Positions 41,601 to 53,600 of a stretch of 64,000 nt of DNA are shown here, one piece after another (within the stretch, counting starts at the first letter, position 1; each line of letters opens with the position of its first letter). Source of the stretch: Chionis minor (Eukaryota > Chordata > Aves > Charadriiformes > Chionididae). The position numbers and the translations under genes are program-made. The notes beneath the pieces were generated by a model that saw nothing but the letters and a program-made list of their open reading frames with translations, did no database searches and had not been told where the DNA came from. The stretch is from NCBI GenBank assembly GCA_013398295.1, contig VZSF01004764.1:496001-560000 (forward strand). Direction: 5' to 3'.

Positions 41601-44600
41601 GTACCATAACTACTACCACCAATATAATTATTATATATTAACATATGTACATGGAAGTTTGGAAAGCAGAAACAGCTCAGTCCACATATGTTAGACTCTT
41701 AAACCCATCTTTCTGTATCTCCTTCTTCCCTTCCCAAAACAATGTTATCAGAGAATGAGATAGCAAGATTAAGCAAAAAGACTCAGACAGAGACTAATAT
41801 GAAAACTTTAGGATTTTCATCGCACCAAAGCAGTTACCTGATGCAGAAGAGCTTCTCTACTGCCTTCTGATTCATTCAACTTTTTCCGGGAATGCTCCAA
41901 TTCCTGCTCAAGCTTTCATTACAGAAGACAATGAAGAAAGAAAAGCAATGTTTGCAACATAGTACAAAACTGTATTTTAACGATTTAATTCTGACACAAA
42001 TAATCAATAAAAGCATCTATTTAAAGCAAGGTATAATATACACAATATTCTTGCTTGTCCAAAATTTTAAAGTGAACTTTCATTTGTACTAAACCCTTGC
42101 TATATTTGTTTAAATTAAATAAAGTTCAGCTTATAGTCTATAATTTTTGTGTGATATTCTATACCACATGAAGATACAAAGTGGTATATATAATCCACAG
42201 CAAAAAATCATGAAAGCAAATTTTTACTGGTTTAAAAGTAAAAGAAAGGAAGATAAACTTTTTTGAAGTTTCAAAAACATTGTCTCTGGATTTGAAAAAT
42301 ATTTTTAAACTCAAATCAACATTAATAAAATTAATAACATTTGAAGTTGCCTTTGTTACAGAGTTTATTCACTAAAGTGCTAAAGATGACATGCATCAGT
42401 AGAACTGGTAATTAAGTTCTGTGGTTTTTCTTTGTTGTGCAAGAAGACATATTTGAATTATTATGGAAACAAGACAACTGAAAAACTGAAGTGCCCAGAA
42501 TTTCATTCAATTAGAATTTTTCCAAAATATATAATATTTCGGGAATTTTAAAGATGTTTAATCAGAAATACCCAGCAAACCGATGACCATTTAGAAAAAA
42601 AACACAAGCAAAACAGAAAACCAAAGCTATAAAATATTTTTTGACTTCTACCATAAATAGTTCAAAGATCACAAAGATCCACATGGAAATAAATATAGTT
42701 TTTGATGGCGGAAATTCTTATTGCAGAGATAGCAATCTCAAAGAGGATGTTGAGAGGCTGGCAAATGGGCAATGTAAACAGGGCCAGCATTAACAGAATG
42801 GAGAGAGTAACATAACATAAAACACTACACAGATGGCTTAACATAAAGAGATATAATTTTGAAAGTATTGAAAAAAAGGCCAAACTCAATGTAAGAGGAA
42901 AAAAGCTAGAAAGTGTAATATGGCGCTGGTATCCTTCCAGAACAGAAATATAAGAAATCTTGTTTTCTATGAACAGGAAGAGAGCAATATGGCAATGGAT
43001 AGTTCAGTAAAAGTCATTATTAATCATCATGGTGCAAAGTAACTAGCATGCATTAAGTGCAGCGATGAAGAAAAGCTGCATCTTTGAACAGCTGCAAATA
43101 AGCAATGCCAGACTATGTATAAATTCAGAGACAAATCAGAGAAAGTCGTCAAGGATAATCCGTAAGTTACAAACTTAGCCACCTGGCAGGATGGAAGAGT
43201 CATTTGAAGTAACAGACTAACTAAAGAACTTTGAAGGAAAGGCAGAAGTTCAGCATCGCTATATTCACAGTGCCTCCACTGCAAAAAAACCCCCTTGTTA
43301 TCTTAAAGAGTAAAGCAAGTTTTATCCTGCTGGTTTCTCCAAAAAAGGAAGCCTATGCTGTAACGTGTGACACTACACACTTATTTAAGTCTAACAAGAA
43401 AGAAGAAAATTAAGTCTTACTTGGTTCTTTTCACTTTCATATTTCACAAGTTTATTTTTCATGAGTTCTTCCGTTTCATCTGCTTTAGCATCTTGCTTCC
43501 TTAAAGCCTTTAGAGGGGAAAAATATATTGTGAACTTCGTTATAAAAGTTACAGAAGTCTTCTTTGTAAGTCTTTTAAAACAAAAGAATCTGCTGATATA
43601 TTTAAGAAAGAAGATCTAGACAAGTGCTTTCTCTCTGTCTAATATTTCCATGTGGAGCCAACGTACAGTTTTATGAAAAAATAAATACAAGTCTGTGCAT
43701 ACATAAGCACACCCATGCACAGAACAGGGCCAAACACAAAGTGAAAACTAGCACTAACATCCTTCCGATGTATAGAGCTCCAGACGATCAAGGCTGACCC
43801 TGAACACTGAGATAAATGTCTGAGAGCCTCAAGAGATCCCCTACAGACAAGCTGTGAACATATCAAAGTAATATATTCTCTGATATAAAATACGCATGAT
43901 ATAAAATACAGCGCACTGTAGGTAAGGAAAACACTACCATGAGGTTGTGTTGGAAGCAAAAAAATGAAAAAGTTAGTTTTACCTGAACCTGGACAGATGC
44001 TTAGAATCACAGTATTAAGACAGAATCAACGGAAACTTTTCTGATCAAAAGTTACTGACACTGATGTGCCCTACTATGGAAAAAACCCCAAAACCACGAG
44101 GACCTTTCCTACCTCCCCCCCTCAAACTGAAGTATCCAAAAAACACTTATGTACATTTTCTAAAGCATCTTACAAAAACAAAATTGCCTTGAATATAAAT
44201 TTCAAAACTTCTTCCCTCTGTAAACCAACACTATTTGCAGAACATAGCCAATCACAGACATTAATGACACGTACAATTTGCAACATACACAACACATGTT
44301 TGGATATCCCAAGCCATAACAATTTAATTGGGTCATCTCAAATATCACTTAGAAACACCAGCTGAGAGAGATCACTAGCCATACTGATAGAATTTGCTGT
44401 GAACTCGAGTAACTGTTAATAAAACTTGTTTCTTTGCTATGCGACATGACCAAGCTGTTTTTGCACTAGCCACAAATAAATTATGGATCTCAGCATACAC
44501 CTTTTACTTTCATCCAATATCATGAAGCAGAATTACATCTATTCCTTTCACCATTACTTGCTAAAACTAAAACAGAACAAGAGAAACACATAGCCTGTCC

Positions 44601-47600
44601 AGAAAGAAAGGGGATTTTTTCCCCAGTTTGTTCCTCCTGAGCAACATTTTTATTTACATTTTAAAAGAACCTCCTTATACAATTATCCCTGGAATTTGCC
44701 CCTACAATTAGTGCATTTTCATCTAGTTTTTGAACATTTTCTCTTCACTGCATACTGGGGAAAGACTTCACTGTACGAAAACAGAAGGCAAGATACTAAT
44801 CAACCCCAGTCAAACCAGGCATTCAGCTTTAGAAGTTTTTAAAAGTAGCTTTGTGGAGAAAATAAACAGATTTATATATTTATTTCAGCCTTACATCCTC
44901 ACTTCAGGAAACGAGGGTTTGGACTACTCTCCTGCTTGAACTGTTTACAGTAAAAACTGAGACTATAAAAGGTATTTATCATAACTACGCGACCGGAAAT
45001 ACTATGCTGCAAAAAGAATTACGCTTTTAATCTTACAGATTCATAATCTGACACTGTAAGACTGTAACACAGTAATAAGTACTTAGTACAGATGCAAATC
45101 TATCATTCTAGTCAACTATCAAACTCAACACTGCACAGACCTGACACACTCTTTTTACTCAAAAAGATTCCAGGGAGAACTCGCAAAAAGCTACATCAAC
45201 AAAAATCAAAGGAGGTCATCATGACAACTACTGCCATTATTGTACGAGTTTGGTGGTTGGGTTTTTTTAATGTTGAGAAGTACCAGGCCAGAACACTCTG
45301 CCAGAGATATATGATGTGTACTAACTCCAACTAAGCTTCATTTTTACTAGCAACATTAGAAGCTCTGTTATATACAGTCAACTATAGGCCAACCTTATTT
45401 TTGGCAATAAATTAGTAACTAATATAGGACCAAAAATGCATGTTTTCATGTGCAGATTTTGCTAGAGATGTCAGCATCATAAGGAACATGCCGGGCTAGA
45501 ATTAGAAATACTAGGAAAATTTTCAAAGATTCCCCTATTGAATGCAAAAAGTACGTCTCTATATCAGTAGTACATCCTAATTCCCAGAAGAAACCACAGA
45601 AATTAATATGTCGTTTCAACTTGTCAGGATCACTGAATGATGTTTAGGTATTAAATAACAATAACTTCAAATAAAAAGGCAGTCTTTCCTATCACTGATA
45701 CTACAGATATAAACATCACTTATTTTCCTTATGTTGTAAAATTAGCCCATAACCATTTCATTTTTAACAAAAAACCCCCCAGTTCGTGTATATATATCAG
45801 AGTTAAAATACTACAAAAAAAGAATGTGGTATTACAACAAATTAAACATACCACATGTGCACTGCTTCAACTGTGAAACATGCATTTTTCCAGTAGGTGC
45901 TAGGTAGGCAGACAGTTAACCAACGAAAATGTCATTAGGAAATGGAAACATCTGGTCATCCACAGCCAGACAAACATCAGCTGTTACTGACAGTTCAGAA
46001 ACTGCATAGGTAAAAAGTTAATTCTATAATTACCCTTCTTCTTGTACTCCTTTTCAAATAATTCTCTCTCACCGGTTTATGCCACTCTGATTTTTCTGCA
46101 CTAAAGGTTTCTCTTGGGAAAGAAAGGGTTAAAGAAAAAGGAAAAAAATACCATCTAAAGATCCAGCTGATTCTTTGATTTCATTTATTGCCTCCAAAGA
46201 AGGGGTTGAGGGAGTCAAAGAATCAAAAATGGGAACTAGGAAGGGATACTGAGGACAATGGTTCCACCACAAGCTCCTCTCTGATGGCTTCTAAGCAGCA
46301 GGCAGGCACTGCCCAGGATCGTTCTGCGTGGCATTGCGGAAGCACCAAGGAACGGGATCAGGCCTACAGTCATCTGGATTCCCCTCCCTCTCGAAAAGCA
46401 TTAATGTCCAGGTTGGCCAGGAGGAGGCTGAAAAGGACTTTGATGAGGCCTTGGAGGGGGCAGGCATGGAGGAGGCCACAAGGAAACGGAGAACTTCCAT
46501 GTAGAGATGTCTTTACAGCATGGTTTCAGGATGGACCAGCAAGCTGTTACGCTGCCTGCCCAGGTGGTCAGAAACAGGCTCTCGTCCCTGACAGACTAGC
46601 TGAACTTTTGTTTGACCCAGTAGAGCAATTCTTACAGGTCTTTTTAAAGAGTTCACTAGAATAAGACAGTATTAGAATACTAACATACCCAGTATACCCC
46701 AACTCGACATACCTCATCCATATACAGTCTATCGAACCCCAAAATTTCAAATAGATAAAATAAGTTTACTCCCTGCTAGACAGGTATTTTCTCCTATACA
46801 TGAGGAAAACTATATGTTTTCCATGGGGAGGCCTCTGTAACAACAGCTCTCAATCTTTCCAACTTAAGAAAATTTTCCAATAACCAATCGTAACTTTTAC
46901 TGCAATTTAAGCCTACTAACTTTTCCTAGGGTTTGGATTTTGGGTTTTATTTGGTTTTAATTTTTTAAAATAAAATGAAATTATTTGAAAATAATGCACA
47001 GACCACAAACTGAAACTTGGTCTTTCAAAGTGAGACTGACCAGTGAATTACTGATTCATACTAGCAAAAATACATAAGCAGACCAGCATCATGCTATATT
47101 TTAAAATAAGGCAAAAATGTACCACATAGAATCATAGAATGGTTTAGGTTGGAAGGGACCTTGCAGATCATCGAGTTCCAATCCATCATCCTAATGTGAA
47201 TGCAAATTCTTTCCCTGACTTGCTGGGTTAGCAGCTAGGATGGGTCCAAGTATGCTACCTAGACATACCAGACAGGCATTTAAAGACCGATCGCCTAGAT
47301 ATTTCAGTGACAGATATGTATAAGACTTGCTCGTGTTCCAAGACAGAGTAAGATTCAAACTAAAATCAAACAGAAACCATTAGCCACAGGTGGGATAGTA
47401 CTGAGCCAAGGAGCAAGTATCATTGATGCATTAAAACATCCAGGTGGCTCAGAGCACAGATCAAGTTTGTTTGTCTAAGAAGATCAGCGATAAAGACATG
47501 CAAAAAGAGAATTTTCAGTAATGCTTTTGACAGTCAGTCTACCACACTCTCTGTTCAAAGTCCACCAGCTTCTTGCACTTCACAGTGTGTGCAGTGGGAG

Positions 47601-50600
47601 GCAAACAGCATCTAAGTATCCAGCTACACAAGGGAAAAAAATGCTTCCTGAGCTATCCAAGTTATCAGCTTAAGACATAACTATAGTCTTTGCCTTACTA
47701 CAGTCAGTGGGTTCAAAATGTTCTATAAAGATGATTCTGTCCACCTAAAGTGCGCAAAGCATGAGCACACAGACTTACTTTACCAAAACACAGGAAGCCA
47801 AGGACAGGAATTAGTAAAGCCACCCAGGACATGCAATGCATATAGAAAGCTTTTTAAAGCCCATTTTTCACAATGGTACATGATCTTGTTTTAGAAAATG
47901 GATGCATACATGCGAACAAATAGTACAAGGTGATGGTGTCTTCATGTTCAAAATAAAGCACTGAAGAATCTCAAAATAGTTTTAGTTTACACAACAAATG
48001 TATTTTGTTAAAGCAACCTATATACACATGTTGGTAGCACGAGCAAAATGCATGTATTTGTTCTCCTTTCTAATCAGACACATGTTTGTGTGAGGAATAC
48101 AGAAGAAAGTGAAGATGTATGATTTGCACAAATTTCAGTTTGCTAATTTTCTAATCTGCAGTAATTGCTGTTTAAACAGATAGTGTTTAAACACACCAAT
48201 ACACGTTAAAAGATACATAAAAATGTAGAGAAAATATTTTTTATCCACCTACATGCAGCATATACAGTCTACAAAATCAAGAATCAAAATAATAATGCAG
48301 ATTTAGATGTTAAAGATGCAAAATTTTATATACTGAGCTTTCTTTATGGTCAGTATGCAACTAGATATCATCTTGGTCAATAATCAGTCTATGATTATAA
48401 TAATAGTGCAATACAAATAAGTTTTCACACCATAAAAAAAGACAGACAGAAAGACAAGACAGCAAGAGAAAGATCAGAACAACTGTATCATCATGTTCAG
48501 TTAGAGCCTGGAAATATATAATTTAATAATTGAGAATTAGGAAGATGATTTTCTTAAGGCGGTAAAATACTGACAAATAGTGGTCAGTTATGGGCACTGC
48601 ACTTTCCTTAAAAATAATAACTATTAACATTTAAACTTAAAGCAACTACTGATTAAATCCAAAAGTCAAATTTGATTTTGTTTGGTTTGAAATGTATAAC
48701 AGGAAAACTAATGAAAAAATTGTCTCATTAAATAGCCACATATCTTTTAAATATCATATATTTGTAAATCATTCAGGCCATACTAAATGACAGGATTTTA
48801 GAATTGAGTCTAAACCCTATTCTCCCTTCCGGTAATGTTACTTGGGAAGCATCTTGGAGAAATAAAAGGACAGAAAAAGACTTTAACAGAATATTACCTC
48901 CATGCAATGATCACCACAAGACTGAGGCCACGGACAGAGCTAAGAGTCCGTCTAACTCATAATTCAAATTACGAAGGGCATGAAGCAGAATAACAAAGTA
49001 AAAAGCTCCTCTTAAAAATTATGTAGAAACAAGCTTCATCCAAACAGCAATTGCAGTAAAATATTCAGTTTACTTTATTCTCATTAAGTTATATAAAAGG
49101 GTTTTTTTACTAACCCTGGGACTGAGTAATGAAGAAATCAACAAGAAGCCAACTACTACTCAGCTTGAAAATACAGTGTTGAAATAACAACCTTTAAAAA
49201 CTATTCATATATATAAACTGTAAATATTTCATGGTCATAAAATTACATTATTCAATTTGGTTTGCCATATTGAACCTCTTCATTTGTAACACCAAAGAAA
49301 AACAAAATTGAAAAATCAAAAATCAGAAGGTCAAAACCTCAGATCTGCTACATCCAATTCTCACACTGTTTCGGTGTTGACATTTTTTCCTGTTTGTTTT
49401 TAATTTGAAATTAGATAATTTCTAAACTTTTTGCCTCCTTCTATATTCTCATATTCCTATTTCTTCTGTAATTTGTATTCCATAAAGTAATTTTCTGTAC
49501 AAAGCTTTCCTACACAGCAGCCTCTCAGGATGATAGCAAACAGAGAGGTGGTGTGTACAGGATCAAAACGTAGGTGTGTACTTTCAAAAGGTAGGACACA
49601 ATGTGGTCCAATTTGTCAAAGTGAGAGCTTAAGAGCTCAAGCCAGCTGTTCAAGACATGTTGAACCATTCCTGATAAATACAAAAACCATGCAGAAGTGA
49701 GACTATTTTCTACCTAGAGAGGAACAAATTAACATGAATGTTCAATGAGGAAGGAAGATGGGACAGTTGGATGGAAGCTTGTAAAGGTCTAAGATCCAAG
49801 GACCTTAGCAATATTGGAGTCTAAAGACATCTGGCATGTAGGAAGTTGCAACTCTGTCACAGATATTTTCTCTAAGCTGTTAAGCCAGCTATGAAAGAAG
49901 TAGCAGGAAGACGACATACCCTTTGTTGCTACTAGGAGTCTAATGGGAGTCTGTGTTTCAATGGCAATATCATCTCCATATTCCTCTAATCTGCCAAAGA
50001 AAGATTGCCTAATACCTGCTGAAAGAAGCTCCCTTCTACACTTGTTGTCTGACAGTACCAAGTCCTCTTTTGCACGTTAAAGGTTAGAAGCTTCTGAAAA
50101 ATCCATAATTCATTGCAACAGGGGTAAACAGATTTTATTAGGATTTCCAAATACAGTGACAAGAGTCCAGTCCAACAAATCCAGAGTCATGACTGATCAG
50201 CCACCCAGAAGGACAACTTGGAGATATAAGCCCTTGCTTGTTGGAGTGAAGATTATCACCAAGAATGTGATAGCGGCAGCTATGAACGCATGGTATGTGG
50301 AAAAAGCCTGTTCCAGTCAGGACTGGCTCTGAACCTTGGCTTGGTCAAATCCTAATAGTAAAAGTTTACCAAGCAGGCTACTAGGTGTTGAGCTTTCCTG
50401 TAAACTGAGAATGAGTATACTTCAAAGTTTTGAATAGTGGTGTCAAAAAATCTTTTAAATAGAAAGGGTGACTTCAGGAAAAATCATTTACAAAAATATG
50501 CATGGAACAAACTAGAATTTGCACAAGAAAGGATTAAAACATCTTCATCTACAACTGGACAGCTTAGGGGAATGAAAGGTCAGGGACGTACTTAGCATTT

Positions 50601-53600
50601 CATATTCATTTTGCATGAAATTCAAAAGATGATCTACTAGGAAAAAAGGTATCCAGCTTGAGGGCTCATAATCACATGGCCAATCATATGAAAGTCTTTG
50701 AAATACATTTGAATTCATTCACTTGAATTCAAGTTTTCCTTCTAAGAAAACCATGGCAGTGTCAATGTATCTTTGCAGATACAAGTCATTATCCCTTTAA
50801 AAGGATAAAAAAAAAGGTTGTTCCAATCTGCAGATAACACTATCAAATGACACCAACTCATTTCATTAAGCATCCTTACCAGTCTGAAGGCACAACCGAA
50901 GAATCTAGAAATGGATGTAGGAATATTAAAGAGCAACGAAAACCGTAAAAAAAACCCACTCCGGTTCTTTTCACCCACATCAAGGGGGGGAAAAACGAAA
51001 CAGTGACTCCTTCTGAAATAGTAGCAGAAGCACTACAAGCATTTTGATAAATGTTAATTTTTATCTATATGAAAAGAGGATCTTATCTTCTTAAATATGA
51101 CTTCTTTGAAGAGTCTCTAGCCTTACAGGGAATACAAAGCATCGATCTATTTTAAGATTCCTCAATATTACCACACAATATAAAACAAGCGCGTTCCCAA
51201 AAGCACGTATACTGTCACTAATATTAAAAGTAAAAAACAAGGAATTGTACATTTCTTCTCAACTATAGTATTCTATTGCATAGTTAGGGATAACATTGCA
51301 AATCATATCTTAAGGGGAGCGAAATAAAAAGTTACATTGTGTTAAGATTTTTCCAAACAGTAGTAAAATCAGAAAGAGATGCATTTTTCATGCACCTAAA
51401 ATAAACAGAAAAAAGCTACTAGCTCTCTCTAATTTAAATTCATAATATAAACATTTGTATTTGTCTCCTAAACAGTATTTTATACTTCATCAGATACTGT
51501 TGAACGAAACTGTTTGAAAAGCAGTGAAAAGCTGGCTGTTGAAATAAATTAAAAATAAACTGCTCACTGCAAACCAAGTTTACGTTTTAGAAAACAAAGT
51601 GTTTTAACTGAGAAAACTCAGGTAATGAGCTACTTTTATTTGTTTGCGGGTTGAGGGAGGGGTTACGGGGTGGGGTCTTTTAAAGACTGTGCCAGCTACC
51701 AAAAAGGTCTCAACATAGAGAAGGCAGTATCATGAAGAACAGAGACTGTACTTGTTACCATCTGGTTGCCAAAACAAGCGTAGCTGGGCTGATACAGTTA
51801 AAAGAATGTGTCAAATATGTGAGCACTTTTGCCAGTTTGACAGGTACAGACTCAAAAATGCAGCAAGTTCCTAAGTTAATCCTGAATACACAGGAAATTT
51901 CCATTTGCATACCTCTTGTAATTGAAGAGACATATGTCCCAGTTGGTCCTGGCGCCTTTCTACAAGCTGTCTTTCAGCACGCATTTCTTGTTCTATGTCC
52001 TGAAGTCTTCTCTCTACCCGTTCTGATACCTTCAAAAGGAAAAAAAAATACCCTGCAGGAAATTAGTGGGTATTTTACCACCTATTAAGATAACAATGGG
52101 AAAAAGGTAGAGTATAGGGCAGAAAGAACAGAGAAGACAACTTACTTTCATTAAATAAGATTTAGAATGATATAGAAAATAACTAGAGTTATAGCAGTGA
52201 GTACTCCAGAAGCACACAAGCAAGGAACTGCCTTGCTATCTTGCTAGCAATATCCTCCTTTAGATATATGCATAGTTTTCTCTACAGTGGTCCTTCTACT
52301 CAAGCGCTAAATATCTCAATATCAAGCTTCATGCAGCCTAACCTGAAGCTGCAAGACAAAAATCTTAGTGTCTCTGCCACAGGCCTGATTAACCTCCGGA
52401 GAGTCATTTCCTTCTCATCTCCAGTTGTAAAACAGAACAACGTTTGCCTCTTTCATACTGCGAAATCTGTGAGTGAAAAGTAGTAACTAAGAGCTAAGTA
52501 CATAGCAATGACTGTGACAGCACAAAATAATTACATCACTTTAAGACTTCTTCCCAATATTTTGTGAATCCATGTACGAATTAATACAAATAACACTAGT
52601 TATTTGTTAAACCAATTTGGATTATAAACACAAAGTTTAAACTACAATACCAGAACTACTTTTTTTTTTTTTTGCATTTCAAGCTGCTAGCAGACAGCAC
52701 CCTCTCGTGGGCAGCAAATTAAATTTATATTGTTAAAAGTTGAAGATTAGCAAGGAAAAATATTTAAATATCATTTCCTCCCTACCTTAAAAGTAATTAT
52801 TTTAAACAATCACTAGAAAGCAAGATATTTATTACAGAAGGGTACTTAGATAAAAAGAGAAAGACTTGAAACACCATTTAACTACTAGTTTCTGATGTAT
52901 GTGAAGAGGAACAAGTTCTCATCTGTACTTTCACCATTAAGCACGCTTCTGCTAGCACTAGGCATACACATGGTTAGAAAATTTTAACATGAGCAACGCA
53001 GTTGTGTAGCGACAGAAACATACTTAAGGTTACATTTATATTCTGGGTTTCACAAGTACCTCAGGTTTAAAGAATGAAACAGTCTTTTTCTTTACAACAG
53101 AATACATCAGTTTGAAAACATTTCTTGTTTGCACAGCAAAATGAATTACAATTTGGAATTTACTATTTTCTCTTAAAACCATCAGGAAGCGATCAAAAAA
53201 ACATACTGCATCAAACCACACTCTTTCATGTAAATTATGAAAGCTCTGCAGTTATAATCCAGAATACTTACTTACTAAAACCTAATGTATAAAAAAAATG
53301 TGGACTGCATCACAACATTTGTATTTGTTTTGACAACTACTACTTCTTAGTGTTACTTCTAATAATTCACAGAATACTCCAGCTAACAGAAACAACGACC
53401 CTACATAGCAGCAACAGAATATAACACTTTGTCATTAAACTTGTTCTATCTTTGCTGAAAACTGGGAAATATCTGTCATCCTTTTCTCCAGATATATCTA
53501 AAGTACACAAATGAAACAAAGTCATGTTTTTAAATTTTAAAAAAATCTTGGCTACGAGTTTCTGAAGATAGAAGCTTTCTCAGCTCTCTCATACATCTTT

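Larger units (their letters stand above)
43508..51912 (-). other. CEP128 intron between exons c and d (8.4 kb)
   Basis: This large intron contains a short tandem repeat (43881-43913), a GC-richer island (46188-46664) with a probable old repeat at its right side, a CR1 tail (47125-47190), an unassigned ORF (49789-50061) and a G-quadruplex-type motif (51648-51675). The rest is unremarkable AT-rich sequence. Confidence 0.85.

Noticed and set aside
43639..44010. 123-codon minus-strand ORF next to exon d, including a GSGKT string
   Set aside because: The GSGKT is a chance match to a P-loop core: there is no preceding beta-strand pattern or Walker B, and the frame is not joined to any exon.
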